Part shown: positions 44,826 to 54,648 of the stretch, in pieces | Layout: the number at the start of each line of letters is the position of its first letter | Position numbering within the stretch: the stretch's first letter is position 1 | NCBI RefSeq assembly: GCF_009647605.1 | Contig: NZ_WJIF01000002.1 | Span: forward strand, 62,001 to 126,000 | DNA from: Agromyces agglutinans | GTDB taxonomy: Bacteria > Actinomycetota > Actinomycetes > Actinomycetales > Microbacteriaceae | Reading direction: 5' to 3' | Length of the DNA: 64,000 nucleotides | Notes under the pieces: generated by a model | Seen by the model: the letters and a program-made list of their open reading frames with translations, nothing else | Database searches by the model: none | What the model was told of the DNA's origin: nothing | Program-made: the position numbers and the translations under genes

Positions 44826-47271
44826 CCGATCGGGGTCCGTCCTGCTGGGCGCGGGTGGGGTCTTCGGGAGTGGGCTCGGCCCCGGGCGCGACCTCCTCCG
44901 CAGTCGGGCCGTCGGCCTCGGCCTCGGCCTCGCCGGCGCGGGCGCGCCGGCGGCGGCGGATGTTCCGCCAGATGCCGATGCCGAAGAACGCCACGAGGAG
45001 CACGGCGAGGATCGTCGCGCCGATGCCCTCCCAGTCGGCCTGCACGTTCGCGGTGATCTCGATGGGGCGACCGACCGGCACGTCGACCGGCGAGTACAGC
45101 GAGACCGTCAGGGTCACGTCGCCGCGTCCGACGCCGGCGGCGACGGGCACGATGACGTTGCTGCGCGACTCGGGTGCGACCGTCGTCGTCACCCGGTCCT
45201 CGACGACGAGTCGGCCGTTCGATGGTTGCGCGTCGACCTGGACCGTCACCGCGTAGGGCAGGAGGTTCTCGACCGTCGTCGGCACGCCCGACTCGCGGGA
45301 GAAGACGTTGATCTGGCTGCTCGGTGCGACCGAGACCGCGTTCATCGTGGCGGTCTGGGCGACGAGTCGCTCGCCCACGGCCGACGACCAGGCGTCGAAG
45401 TCGACGGGCCACGACTCGTCGAGCAGGGCGAGCAGGGCTCTCCGCGTGGGACCGGTGAGCAGTGCGGGATCCTCGAGCACCGTCGCGAACTGCCCCATGC
45501 GCGCCTCGCTGTCGAGCAGTCGACGGATGTGGTCGAGGCGCTGGGCATCTTCGGACAGCGACACGAGACCGCGATCCGTGGGCGGAGCGCCGATGGCATT
45601 GCCGAGCGTGGCAGGCGTCGAGAAGCCCCACGCCGCGAGTTCGTCGAGCGTCGCCGCCACCCGAGCGCTCTGGGTCACCGCGCCGCGCTGGAAGGTGCCG
45701 AGGATGACCGGCGCCTCGCCCGTGCCCGCACGCATCGCGAGTTCGGCGCCCAGGCGTCCGGCGGCGGAGCCCCACTCCACATCGGAGCCGGCGACCGCGG
45801 CATCCTGGAGCGCGTCGCTGATGCCCGCATCGGCGACGACGACGGACTCGCCTTCGACGGTCGCTGCCGCACCGGCCGCGGTGCCGTCGACGTTCCGCTC
45901 GTCGAGGATCGTCGTCGTCAGCCCGCTCGCGCGGAACACCGCGAGGTTGCCCGTCGCGACCGTCGCGTCGGCCGGCCAGGCGAGGTCGGTGCGGGTGTAC
46001 GGCCAGGCGAGCAGCTGCTCGGTGGTCGGCACGGTCGGCGCCGGCTGGGTCTCGGCAGGAGGTTCGGTGGCCGCCGGATCCTGGCCCTGGGCGTCGGCCG
46101 GGTCGTCGTCGCCCGGCGCCTCGTCGGCCTCGCCGCCTCCGACCGGGGTGGTGAAGTCGGCCGGATCGAGCACGTCGGCGAACGTCGTCGGCGCAAGCAG
46201 GCCGACCCCGGACTGAGCCTGCGCGGCGACGTCCGCATCCGCATACGCGAGCGGGAATATCTCGTTCGGCGCGGCGGCCAGGCGATCGAGCCAGACGATC
46301 GCCGAGGCCGGTGCCGACGCGCCGAGCACGCGGATGGACGCGAGGATGCGCGGGTCGAGCCCGATGGCGATCGGCTGGCCGCTCACCGCGTTGAGCTGCC
46401 GGGTGAGCAGCCCGGTGGGGCCGGTCCACAGCTCGATCAGCTCGGGCGTGATGATGCCGACCGACTCGGGCGGCACGGTGAGCGGATAGGCGAGCGTCAG
46501 GCGGGGCACCTCGGGGCCGGTGTCGCCCGTGACGGCGAACGCGGCGGTCGTCGTCACGGCGCCGCCGCCGTCGAGGACCAGTTCGGCACCGAGGCCGACG
46601 ACCGGAGCCGGCACCGCCGCGTCGAGCGAGCCGGCGGGCAGGGTGAAGGAGATCGTCTCAGCGGATCCGGTTGCGAGTGACGGTGACGGCAGCTCGGCGA
46701 GGGTCTCGCCGCCGGAAGCGTCGGTCGACGAGGCATCCCCGGCACCCGCATCACCCGCATCGCCGCCGCCATCGGTCCCGGAATCGGCGTCGCCCTCGGT
46801 GCCGTCGCTCGCGGGAGCGTCGCCGCCGGCGATCCAGGCGTCGAGCTCGGCCTGCTCGTCGAGGGGTCGCTCCGACCGCGTCAACCGGATGGACCCGGCA
46901 GGGAGCGTCGCGGCCGTGCCGTTGACGATCTCGACGTCGATCGCGATCGGACCGGCGGGGTCGAGCGTCGTGCCGGCCGTCGGAGCCAGGCTGAGCGTCA
47001 CCGTGCCCTCGTCGGCCGCCTCGGCGCCGGTGCTCTCGTCGGCGCGCGCGGCCGCCGCACGGAGTTCGGCGACCGACGCCGGGGCATCCGTCACCGCGGA
47101 GCGGACCGCGTCGACGAGCCCGCCCGCATCGCCGAACCCACCGGCGGACGCGGCGAGCGGCGCGGCGAGAGCGGTCGCGGCGACCGCGGCGACCGAGGCG
47201 GCGACGAGGCCGCGGCGGCGGTTCGCGAGGTGTCGGCGGAGTCGACGCACAGGGTTCGACTCGGCCACCAT
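44818..47271 (-). CDS. DUF6049 family membrane-anchored protein
   Basis: An 817-residue exported protein. It has a basic N terminus and hydrophobic signal/anchor (GLVAASVAAVAATALAAPLAA, about 24-44), a large Ala/Asp-rich extracellular part and a C-terminal transmembrane helix (ATILAVLLVAFFGIGIW) with a cytoplasmic RRRRR stop-transfer. The family lies between murJ and the tRNA nucleotidyltransferase across actinobacteria (mycobacterial Rv3909 position) and is presumed to act in cell-wall assembly; no enzymatic motif is visible. The ATG at 47271 gives the signal sequence; longer forms are spurious. Confidence 0.88.
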   Translation of the reverse strand: MVAESNPVRRLRRHLANRRRGLVAASVAAVAATALAAPLAASAGGFGDAGGLVDAVRSAVTDAPASVAELRAAAARADESTGAEAADEGTVTLSLAPTAGTTLDPAGPIAIDVEIVNGTAATLPAGSIRLTRSERPLDEQAELDAWIAGGDAPASDGTEGDADSGTDGGGDAGDAGAGDASSTDASGGETLAELPSPSLATGSAETISFTLPAGSLDAAVPAPVVGLGAELVLDGGGAVTTTAAFAVTGDTGPEVPRLTLAYPLTVPPESVGIITPELIELWTGPTGLLTRQLNAVSGQPIAIGLDPRILASIRVLGASAPASAIVWLDRLAAAPNEIFPLAYADADVAAQAQSGVGLLAPTTFADVLDPADFTTPVGGGEADEAPGDDDPADAQGQDPAATEPPAETQPAPTVPTTEQLLAWPYTRTDLAWPADATVATGNLAVFRASGLTTTILDERNVDGTAAGAAATVEGESVVVADAGISDALQDAAVAGSDVEWGSAAGRLGAELAMRAGTGEAPVILGTFQRGAVTQSARVAATLDELAAWGFSTPATLGNAIGAPPTDRGLVSLSEDAQRLDHIRRLLDSEARMGQFATVLEDPALLTGPTRRALLALLDESWPVDFDAWSSAVGERLVAQTATMNAVSVAPSSQINVFSRESGVPTTVENLLPYAVTVQVDAQPSNGRLVVEDRVTTTVAPESRSNVIVPVAAGVGRGDVTLTVSLYSPVDVPVGRPIEITANVQADWEGIGATILAVLLVAFFGIGIWRNIRRRRRARAGEAEAEADGPTAEEVAPGAEPTPEDPTRAQQDGPRSDG

Positions 47272-47365
47272 GCGTGCGATTCTACGGCGTGCGGACTGCG
47301 CGCCCGCTCGGCGTCCACACGGCTCTCGCGGGCTCACCGCCGGGCCTCCGCCTACCATGAGAGGC

Positions 47366-48808
47366 ATGCACGACGTCGCCTCGGCACTCGATCGCCTCAG
47401 GGAGCTGTCGGCGTCGCCGACCGTCTCGAAGCTCGCCGGGGCGTTCGAGTCGGCGGGCCGCGAACTCGCCCTCGTCGGCGGCCCCGTCCGCGACGCGTTC
47501 CTCGGTCGCCCGGTCAACGACCTCGACTTCACGACCGACGCCGACCCCGACGAGATCCTGCGCATCGTGCGCCCGATCGCCGAGGCGCACTGGGACATCG
47601 GACGCGCCTTCGGCACCATCGGCGCCCGCATCGAAGGCGAGCAGGTCGAGATCACGACCTATCGCGCCGACACCTACGACGGCGACTCGCGCAAGCCCGA
47701 GGTCGTCTTCGGCGACTCGCTCGAGGGAGACCTCACGCGTCGCGATTTCACGGTCAATGCGATGGCGCTGCGCCTGCCGCGGCTCGAGCTGGTCGATCCG
47801 TCGGGCGGCGTCGAAGACCTCGTCGCGCGCACGCTGCGTACGCCGGCGCCGCCCGAGCAGTCCTTCGGCGACGACCCGCTGCGGATGCTCCGCGCCGCGC
47901 GGTTCTCGTCCCAGCTCGGGTTCGAGGTCGAGGAGGACACGCGCGCCGCGATGGGCGCGCTGGCCGCGGAGATCGACCGGATCTCGGCCGAGCGGGTGCG
48001 CGACGAGCTGTCGAAGCTGTTGCTGACGGATGCCCCGGCGCGAGGCATCCGTCTGCTCGTCGACTCGGGACTCGCGGATCGGGTGATCCCCGAGGTGCCG
48101 GCGCTGCGCCTCGAACGCGACGAGCATCACCGCCACAAGGACGTCTACGAGCACAGCCTCACCGTGCTCGAGCAGGCGATCGGGTACGAGAAGTCGCGGG
48201 CGGTGCTCGACTCCCCCGACCTCGTGATGCGGCTGGCCGCCCTGCTGCACGACATCGGCAAGCCCGCCACGCGCCGGCTCGAGCCGGGCGGCGCGGTGTC
48301 GTTCCACCACCACGACGTCGTGGGCGCGAAGCTCGCGAAGAAGCGGTTGCGCGCGCTGCGCTTCGACAACGACACGGTTGCGGCGGTCGCCCGGCTGATC
48401 GAACTGCACCTGCGGTTCTTCGGCTACACCGACGGCGCCTGGTCGGACTCGGCCGTGCGCCGGTACGTGCGCGACGCCGGCGACCAGCTCGAGCGGCTGC
48501 ACATCCTGGCGCGTGCCGACGTGACGACGCGCAACCGGCGCAAGGCCGACATGCTCTCGTTCGCCTACGACGACCTCGAGGCGCGCATCGCCGTGCTCGC
48601 CGAGGAGGAGGAGCTCGCCGCGGTACGCCCCGAACTCGACGGGGCCGAGATCATGCGGCTGCTCGACATCAAGCCGGGCCCCGTGGTCGGCGAGGCGTAC
48701 CGCTACCTGCTCGAGGTGCGTCTCGACGAGGGCCCGATCGGTCCGGATGCCGCGCGCGAGCGCCTGCTCGCCTGGTGGGCGGCGCGCGAGGCGCCCGCCG
48801 CCGGCTGA
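47366..48808 (+). CDS. pcnA: CCA tRNA nucleotidyltransferase / poly(A) polymerase family
   Basis: Class II nucleotidyltransferase (480 aa) that adds or repairs the 3' CCA of tRNAs. Head motifs: LVGGPVRDAFLGRPVNDLDFTT (with the DxD metal site), RRDFTVNAMAL, and the EDxxxR-like DPLRMLRAARF. The C-terminal half has an HD domain (AALLHDIGKP). Since the two tRNA genes here lack CCA, such an enzyme is required. An ATG three codons upstream (47357) is possible; neither has a good ribosome site. It is divergent from the DUF6049 gene. Confidence 0.93.
   Translation: MHDVASALDRLRELSASPTVSKLAGAFESAGRELALVGGPVRDAFLGRPVNDLDFTTDADPDEILRIVRPIAEAHWDIGRAFGTIGARIEGEQVEITTYRADTYDGDSRKPEVVFGDSLEGDLTRRDFTVNAMALRLPRLELVDPSGGVEDLVARTLRTPAPPEQSFGDDPLRMLRAARFSSQLGFEVEEDTRAAMGALAAEIDRISAERVRDELSKLLLTDAPARGIRLLVDSGLADRVIPEVPALRLERDEHHRHKDVYEHSLTVLEQAIGYEKSRAVLDSPDLVMRLAALLHDIGKPATRRLEPGGAVSFHHHDVVGAKLAKKRLRALRFDNDTVAAVARLIELHLRFFGYTDGAWSDSAVRRYVRDAGDQLERLHILARADVTTRNRRKADMLSFAYDDLEARIAVLAEEEELAAVRPELDGAEIMRLLDIKPGPVVGEAYRYLLEVRLDEGPIGPDAARERLLAWWAAREAPAAG
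48025..48053. repeat. Inverted pair of the dispersed octamer inside pcnA
   Basis: GACGGATGCC (48025-48034) and GGCATCCGTC (48044-48053) are perfect 10-bp inverted repeats 9 bases apart, inside the coding sequence. They are two copies of the over-represented GGCATCCG word. Confidence 0.6.
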
Positions 48809-49007
48809 CGCGGCCCGCGCGGCGGGCGGCGCGGAGCGCGCGTGCTGAGGATGGCTCGCACTCGAATGGCGCGGGGGCGGGGCATCCGTTACACTTGACA
48901 GGTTGCCCATGTGCCGCACTCGCGGCCTCCATGGTGCGACGCGTGAACACCCTCCTGCTGCCGGGATCCGCCCGGTGGCCGCTGAGTCCGAAGGAGGTGG
49001 GTCTGTC

Positions 49008-49406
49008 ATGCACCAGTACGAGCTGATGGTCATCCTCGATCCCGAGATCGATGAGCGCACCGTTGCTCCCAGCCTCGACAAGTTCCTCAACGTCATCCGA
49101 AACGATGGCGGCACGGTCGACAACGTCGACATCTGGGGACGCCGTCGCCTGGCCTACGAGATCAACAAGAAGGCCGAGGGCATCTACGCCGTCGTCGACT
49201 TCACCGCCGAGTCCAAGACCACCGATGAGCTCGACCGCCAGCTGAACCTCAGCGAAGCGGTCATGCGCACCAAGGTCCTGCGCGCCGACGAGAACATCGC
49301 CCAGGTCGCCGCGGCGAAGAAGGCCGAGGAGGCGAAGGCCGCCAAGAAGGCCGCCGCCGCCGCGAAGAAGGCCGCCGCGCCCGCCGCCACCCAGAAGGAC
49401 GCCTAG
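49008..49406 (+). CDS. rpsF: Ribosomal protein bS6
   Basis: 30S protein S6 (132 aa): [34 protein letters not shown] and the double-psi fold length. It ends in a Lys/Ala-rich tail (about 105-132) longer than in most bacteria. AGGAGG lies about 10 bases before the ATG. It starts the operon rpsF-ssb-rpsR-rplI. Confidence 0.97.
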   Translation: MHQYELMVILDPEIDERTVAPSLDKFLNVIRNDGGTVDNVDIWGRRRLAYEINKKAEGIYAVVDFTAESKTTDELDRQLNLSEAVMRTKVLRADENIAQVAAAKKAEEAKAAKKAAAAAKKAAAPAATQKDA

Positions 49407-49411
49407 TCCTC

Positions 49412-49939
49412 ATGGCCGGCGAGACCATCATCACCGTGGTCGGCAACCTCACCGCGGACCCCGAGCTGCGCTACACGCAGAACGGGCTCGCGGTCGCGAA
49501 CTTCACCATCGCGTCCACCCCCCGCACGTTCGACCGCCAGGCGAACGAGTGGAAGGACGGCGAGGCGCTGTTCCTCCGCGCGAGCTGCTGGCGTGAATTC
49601 GCCGAGCACGTGGCGGGTTCGCTCACCAAGGGTTCGCGGGTCATCGCCTCCGGGCGGCTGAAGCAGCGCTCCTACGAGACGAAGGAGGGCGAGAAGCGCA
49701 CCACCATCGAGCTCGAGGTCGATGAGATCGGCCCGAGCCTGCGGTACGCGACCGCCTCCGTCACTCGTGCGCAGTCCAACCGCGGTGTCGGTGGGGGCTC
49801 CTCCAACTTCGGTGGGGGTTCCTCCGACGACGCCTGGGCACCCAGCGCTCCGGCCGCCTCCGGCGGCCAGGGCGGCCCCGGTGGCGGCGACGTGTGGAAC
49901 ACGCCCGGCACCACCTACGGGGACGACACGCCCTTCTAG
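49412..49939 (+). CDS. ssb: Single-stranded DNA-binding protein
   Basis: SSB (175 aa) with an N-terminal OB fold ([40 protein letters not shown]), a Gly/Ser-rich linker and the acidic partner-binding tip DDTPF at the C terminus. It follows rpsF by 5 bp. A hairpin made from two octamer copies lies in the gap to rpsR. Confidence 0.97.
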   Translation: MAGETIITVVGNLTADPELRYTQNGLAVANFTIASTPRTFDRQANEWKDGEALFLRASCWREFAEHVAGSLTKGSRVIASGRLKQRSYETKEGEKRTTIELEVDEIGPSLRYATASVTRAQSNRGVGGGSSNFGGGSSDDAWAPSAPAASGGQGGPGGGDVWNTPGTTYGDDTPF

Positions 49940-49955
49940 GCCGAGAGGCCGCGAT

Positions 49956-49979
49956 CGGATGCCTCCGCCGAGGCATCCG
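49956..49979. repeat. Hairpin of paired octamers between ssb and rpsR
   Basis: CGGATGCCTC / GAGGCATCCG form a 10-bp stem with a 4-base loop. It could attenuate, process or stabilise the operon mRNA; it is again built from the dispersed octamer. Confidence 0.7.
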
Positions 49980-50014
49980 TCGCACGAATCGTTTTCACAA
50001 GACAGGAAAGAACC

Positions 50015-50275
50015 ATGGCTGGAAAGAGCAGCGGCGACCGCCGCAAGCCTCGCGGTGGCAAGGGCGCGAAGAACGCCGCCCCCGCGAAGTCCGTCAAGGT
50101 CGGCGTCATCGACTACAAGGATGTCGCGACCCTTCGGAAGTTCATCTCGGAGCGCGGCAAGATCCGCGCCCGTCGCATCACCGGTGTCTCCGTGCAGGAG
50201 CAGCGCCTCATCGCCCGCGCCGTCAAGAACGCGCGTGAGATGGCGCTCCTGCCCTACTCCGGCTCGGGCCGTTAA
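50015..50275 (+). CDS. rpsR: Ribosomal protein bS18
   Basis: 30S protein S18 (86 aa): [26 protein letters not shown] and [15 protein letters not shown] are the family core. The N-terminal 20 residues are basic and Gly-rich. Preceded by AGGAAAG. Confidence 0.98.
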   Translation: MAGKSSGDRRKPRGGKGAKNAAPAKSVKVGVIDYKDVATLRKFISERGKIRARRITGVSVQEQRLIARAVKNAREMALLPYSGSGR

Positions 50276-50286
50276 GGAGCACGATC

Positions 50287-50739
50287 ATGGCAAAGGTCAT
50301 TCTCACGCACGAAGTGTCGGGTCTCGGTGAGGCCGGCGACGTCGTCGAGGTCAAGAACGGGTACGCCCGCAACTACCTCGTCCCGCAGGGCTTCGCGACC
50401 CCGTGGACCCGCGGCGGCCAGAAGCAGGTCGACCAGATCAAGGCCGCGCGCGCTGCGCGCGCCCTGCACTCGCTCGAAGACGCCCAGGCGCTGAAGGCGA
50501 AGCTCGAGCAGACGAAGGTCAAGCTGTCGGTCAAGGCCGGCCTCGGCGGTCGCCTGTTCGGCTCGGTCAAGACCTCGGATGTCGCGGCTGCGGTCGAGGC
50601 CGCCGGCCTCGGCTCGGTCGACAAGCGCAAGATCGAGATCCCGTCGGCGATCAAGTCGGTCGGCGATCACGAGGCGAACGTCCGTCTGCACGACGACGTC
50701 AGCGCCACGATCACCCTCCAGGTGGTCGCCGCGAAGTAG
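50287..50739 (+). CDS. rplI: Ribosomal protein bL9
   Basis: 50S protein L9 (150 aa): N-terminal rRNA-binding domain [28 protein letters not shown] (the standard signature) and a C-terminal domain with [21 protein letters not shown] lies 8 bases before the ATG. It ends the operon, before a strong hairpin. Confidence 0.98.
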   Translation: MAKVILTHEVSGLGEAGDVVEVKNGYARNYLVPQGFATPWTRGGQKQVDQIKAARAARALHSLEDAQALKAKLEQTKVKLSVKAGLGGRLFGSVKTSDVAAAVEAAGLGSVDKRKIEIPSAIKSVGDHEANVRLHDDVSATITLQVVAAK

Positions 50740-50756
50740 TTCGCGACACGCACCGC

Positions 50757-50794
50757 ACGAGGCGGCGGCGGGCTTTCGCCCGTCGCCGCCTCGT
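50757..50794. terminator. Hairpin terminator after rplI
   Basis: A 17-bp stem with one G-U pair (ACGAGGCGGCGGCGGGC with CGCCCGTCGCCGCCTCGT region) and a 4-base loop lies between rplI (+) and the M14 peptidase gene (-). Confidence 0.8.
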
Positions 50795-50864
50795 CGTGTA
50801 TGCGGGCAGCGCCCGTCCACCGGGCCGGTCCGACGCGCCGGTTCGACGCGTTGGACCGACCGCG

Positions 50865-53800
50865 TCAGTTCAGCGTGAACGTGACGGTCTGGGCGTTGCC
50901 GGCGACGTCGAACACCACGAGCGTGTTGGCGCCCTGCACCGCGCCGAACACGCCGGGCTTGATGAAGTTGACGTCGGACCACGCGTTGTTCGAGAGGTCC
51001 TTCACCACGCCGTTGAGTTCGACCCGGTCGATCTTCTGCGCGTCGTGCAGCTTGAACGACACCCGGTCGTAGGTGTCGCCCGTCTTCACGGTGAACGAGG
51101 CGCCGTCCTTGACGGTCGCGGTCGGCTTCGTCGCGTCGATCGAGAACGCGAACGTCCCGGTCTTCGCGATGTTGCCGGCGAGGTCCGACGCGTTGTACTT
51201 CACGGTGTACGCCCCGTCGGGGAGGGTGACCGACGCGGTGTGCGTCGCGGCCTTCGCCCCGTTCGCGGCGGTCTGCGTGCTCTTGAACAGCTTGCCGTCG
51301 CGGTAGATGTTCGCGACGACGCGGTCGAGGCCGCGATCATCCGTGGCATCCACCTGCACGTCGAACACGCGGAGCGGGCCGGCCGACGTCGGTGCGACGA
51401 GCGTCGCGACCGGCTTGACCGTGTCAGCCGGAACCGGCACCGCAGCACCCTCGGGCGCGGCCCAGAAGATGGCCCGCGCGAGGTCGCTGAACCCGCCGAC
51501 CGGGTGGTTGCGGAACGTCGGGCTGGTGCCGAAGACGAATGCCTTCGAGCCCGTCGGTCCCACCGCGGAGAACGCCGACGGCTGGCCCGCGGCATCCTGC
51601 TGCGACCTTCCGGACGCCGCCGCCCAGTGGCCGGAGACGAACGCGTCGCCGGCTGCGTAGCTCTGCTCGACGGTCGCGTTCTCGCCGAGTCCGGTGAACC
51701 ACGCGAACGGGTAGCCGAACGCCGCGCGCTGCGGGTAGTCGCCGAGCACTCCGGTGGCGGGCGTGTCGACGGTCATGATGCCGTTCGACCCGCTCGTGCC
51801 CGCGGTGGCCGTCACGCTCGTGATGCCGAAGGCGCTCACGAACGCCGAACCCGCGGTGCCGCGGCCCACGACCGGCTTGCCGGCGGCGAGGTAGGCGTTC
51901 ACGGCGTCGCGGCCCGCGGTCTGCGAGGCGTTGAACGACAGGTTCGCCCCGACGAACAGCAGGTCGATCGTCGACAGGTCGACGGCGCCCGAGGTGATCG
52001 TCGCGCTCGTCACCGGGACGAGGTCGGTGAAGCCGAGCTTGGTGAGGGCGTCGCGGTCGTCGGTGCTGCTCACGTAGCCGACCCGCACCGAGCCGAGCGC
52101 GGTGCTCTCCTCGAACGCGAGGGCCAAGCCGTCGCTCGCGACGAAGTCGACCCCGTAGAGGTCGGCCACGGCCGACGCCGCGGCGTGGCTCGCGGCATCC
52201 GGACCGAGCAGGATCGTGCCGTCGGCGAGCTGCGACAGGGCCACGCCCTCGCCGAGCAGCTCGTTGACCGCCTGGTAGTCGGCGACGCCGCGCGGCTGGA
52301 AGGCGAGGTAGGTGCCGGCGGCCGGGATCGACCCGGTGAGCGGGGCGTCGACGATCGGCTCGAGGGCCGTCGTCGGCGCGGCATCCGTCGTCGAACCCAC
52401 CGACGCGACATCGGCGCCCCACAGCAGGGCGAGGCTCCACGCGGAGATGTCGTACATGCTGGGCACGCGCTCGGAGATGTCGCTGCCCTCGTCGAGCAGC
52501 ACGTTGGCGAGACCGCGCAGCGGCTGGTGCATGTCGACGTAGAACGAGCCGGAGGGGTACGTCACGTCGCCCGACGTGAACGGCTCCGTCGTCTTCGACA
52601 CGCGGATGCCGTGGACCAGCAGCTGCTGCACGAGCGTCTCAGCGTCGGACGCCGAGCGCTGCGAGCCGTCGGTCGGGATGACGTAGGCGCGCGGGTAGTC
52701 GGCGTTGTAGACGTCGGTCTCGTCCCAGATCGTCGTCCACTCGGCCGGCACGCCCTCGGGGAGGTCCTCGGGTGCGATATCGGCCGGGATCACGACGCTC
52801 GGTTCGCCCGCGAGGCCGCGCCGGAAGATCTCGATCTGGTTGTCGAGCAGCGCGTCGCGGTGCTCGAGCACGTAGTCGGACACGGTGTCGACGACGATCT
52901 CGGCGACCTCGATGTTGATCTTCGCGCGGGCCGGCTGGTCGCCGCTGCGTCCGAGCGGGAGCTCGACGGTGTTCGTGACGGCGCCCTGGTAGGCGACGTA
53001 CTGCGGGGCGAAGATCGGGGGCCAGTCATCCCACCCGGAGCGCTGGTCGCGGAACGGGATGTTGATGAAGCCCGTGTTCGTGGTCGTCGTCGCCCCGCTC
53101 GCCGGGTCGTAGTACGTGTTGCCCGGGATGTTCGCCGCGGTGACGCGCTCCTCGATCTCGAGCGCCGTCGCGTACGCGTGCGGCACGAACAGGTCGTACT
53201 CGTAGTTCTCACCGTGCGGGGGCCCGCAGGGCTCGACCTGCAGCACGTTCGTGTAGCCGTGCAGGTCGATGAAGTAGGTGGGCTGGATGATGCTCGCGAG
53301 ATCGCGAACGACGGATGCCTCGGCGGTCGCGCCCGTCACGAAGTCGCGGTTCGCGTCGTACCCGTTGGCCGTCGCGCGCTGTCCGAGCGCGCGACCGTCG
53401 GGGTTGTTCGTCACCGTGAAGTACAGGCGGTTCGTCGCGATGAGGTCGAGCACCTCGGGATCGGTGCTCGTCGCCAGGTCCTCGATGTAGTTGAGGGTGG
53501 CGTCGGTGCCCTCCCACTCGTTGCCGTGGATGTTGCCGTTGTACCAGATCGGCACCTTGTAGCCGGCCTGCAGCGCCTCGTCGGAGGCCGCGGCGGTCGG
53601 GTCGAGCTTCACCTTGTCACGCCAGGCCGCCTGCTGCGCGACCTGCTCGGGCGTCTCGGGTGCGGTGACCGTCACCAGGTAGATGTCGCGACCCTGCGCC
53701 GAGGTGCCGACCACCTGCGCCGACACGCGGTCGCTCGAGTCCATCAGGCCGTTGATGAACGGCGCGATCTCGTCGTACGGCATGACGCCGCGCGCGATCG

Positions 53801-54014
53801 ATGCGTCGGTCGGGAGGTCGGGGAACACCGTGAGCTCGGGCTGAGTCGGATACTGCGTCGGCATCTGGATGAGCGGCGAGACCGGCCGCACGATGTCGAG
53901 CACGGGCGGCTCCACCGCGGCGAAGGCGGGTGCGGCGAAGACGGGGGCGGCGACCATCGCCGTCGTCAGGACGACGGCCGAGGTGCACACCCCCGCGAGG
54001 GTTCGTCTGAGCAC
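50865..54014 (-). CDS. Secreted zinc carboxypeptidase, M14 family, multidomain
   Basis: A 1049-residue exported metallopeptidase. A signal peptide (LRRTLAGVCTSAVVLTTAMVAAP, cleavage near AFA-AVEP) precedes the M14 catalytic domain (about 75-400) with zinc ligands in NIHGNEWEG (HxxE) and FIDLHGYT, and the likely catalytic glutamate in TNTVELPLG. Beyond about 400 come a long region with glutamine-amidotransferase-like stretches, and two Ig-like repeats at the C terminus (PVATLVAPTSAGPLRVFDV onwards). It should trim peptides outside the cell. GTG start. No terminal sorting signal is visible, so it is probably released. Confidence 0.9.
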   Translation of the reverse strand: MLRRTLAGVCTSAVVLTTAMVAAPVFAAPAFAAVEPPVLDIVRPVSPLIQMPTQYPTQPELTVFPDLPTDASIARGVMPYDEIAPFINGLMDSSDRVSAQVVGTSAQGRDIYLVTVTAPETPEQVAQQAAWRDKVKLDPTAAASDEALQAGYKVPIWYNGNIHGNEWEGTDATLNYIEDLATSTDPEVLDLIATNRLYFTVTNNPDGRALGQRATANGYDANRDFVTGATAEASVVRDLASIIQPTYFIDLHGYTNVLQVEPCGPPHGENYEYDLFVPHAYATALEIEERVTAANIPGNTYYDPASGATTTTNTGFINIPFRDQRSGWDDWPPIFAPQYVAYQGAVTNTVELPLGRSGDQPARAKINIEVAEIVVDTVSDYVLEHRDALLDNQIEIFRRGLAGEPSVVIPADIAPEDLPEGVPAEWTTIWDETDVYNADYPRAYVIPTDGSQRSASDAETLVQQLLVHGIRVSKTTEPFTSGDVTYPSGSFYVDMHQPLRGLANVLLDEGSDISERVPSMYDISAWSLALLWGADVASVGSTTDAAPTTALEPIVDAPLTGSIPAAGTYLAFQPRGVADYQAVNELLGEGVALSQLADGTILLGPDAASHAAASAVADLYGVDFVASDGLALAFEESTALGSVRVGYVSSTDDRDALTKLGFTDLVPVTSATITSGAVDLSTIDLLFVGANLSFNASQTAGRDAVNAYLAAGKPVVGRGTAGSAFVSAFGITSVTATAGTSGSNGIMTVDTPATGVLGDYPQRAAFGYPFAWFTGLGENATVEQSYAAGDAFVSGHWAAASGRSQQDAAGQPSAFSAVGPTGSKAFVFGTSPTFRNHPVGGFSDLARAIFWAAPEGAAVPVPADTVKPVATLVAPTSAGPLRVFDVQVDATDDRGLDRVVANIYRDGKLFKSTQTAANGAKAATHTASVTLPDGAYTVKYNASDLAGNIAKTGTFAFSIDATKPTATVKDGASFTVKTGDTYDRVSFKLHDAQKIDRVELNGVVKDLSNNAWSDVNFIKPGVFGAVQGANTLVVFDVAGNAQTVTFTLN

Positions 54015-54648
54015 GGAAACTCCATTCGGTGTCCAGCCGACCGGGGTCGGCTCCGCCGAGTCTGGCCGCGCGCCGCCGAGACGACCTCGACGGTGAACCG
54101 GTGCTCGAACGTGGATGCAAATCTATGGAGGTCGTGTTACGGAGAACAACCCCCGCGGTTGCATTCGTGTGACCGGCCGACGCCGGCGAGGGCCTCCCTC
54201 GTCGGCCCTGCACGGGCTGCTCACGGCGCTGCGGCCGCTACACCCGGAGTGCGCTGCAATGCAAGAGCAATGCTCGAGTTCTCCAGATGGTTGTGCACAG
54301 GTACGGATGCCTCGTCGGTGAGTTTCCGAAGAAGTTTTCCCCCACAGGTGTGGAATCAGGAAACACCGGGTCAAGCCTGAATTCAGGTCGTGTAATTCAC
54401 ACGAATTCCACAGTTCTCCACAGGCTGAGTGCACATGATCCACGGCGTTTCGCCCAGACTGTCCCCAGAGTTATCCACAGGTGCAGTTGTGTGTGGACAG
54501 GTGTGTTCCCTATCGTGAAGCAGCGTCTCCCGACCGGCCCCGCGGTCCACTCCCGAATCCGGTGTCGGCAGTCCCTGATAGGACTGGCCGAAGGGATCGA
54601 CGCGCGCTCGCGCGGAGCATCCGCGGAGCCGAATCGGAGGTCATGGAG
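54015..54648. other. 634-bp interval upstream of dnaB
   Basis: No gene is visible. The left part probably carries the M14 peptidase promoter; the right part (54291-54500) holds a group of DnaA-box-like sites listed separately, next to the dnaB start. Confidence 0.6.
54291..54500. promoter_or_regulatory. Cluster of DnaA-box-like 9-mers upstream of dnaB
   Basis: One perfect box TTATCCACA (54471-54479); one-mismatch TTCTCCACA (54414-54422), TTGTGCACA (54291-54299) and reverse TGTGGACAG (54492-54500); weaker TGTGGAATC (54349), AATTCCACA (54404) and TGATCCACG (54436). They occupy 210 bp about 25 kb from oriC. Control of dnaB by DnaA, titration of DnaA, or both, is inferred. Confidence 0.6.

Noticed and set aside
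50403-54380. A 1325-codon open frame on + antisense to the M14 peptidase gene
   Set aside because: It is an Arg/Gly/Val-rich translation typical of the complementary frame of a GC-rich gene, runs through rplI and a terminator, and has no family motif; the - strand encodes a clear signal peptide and M14 zinc site.
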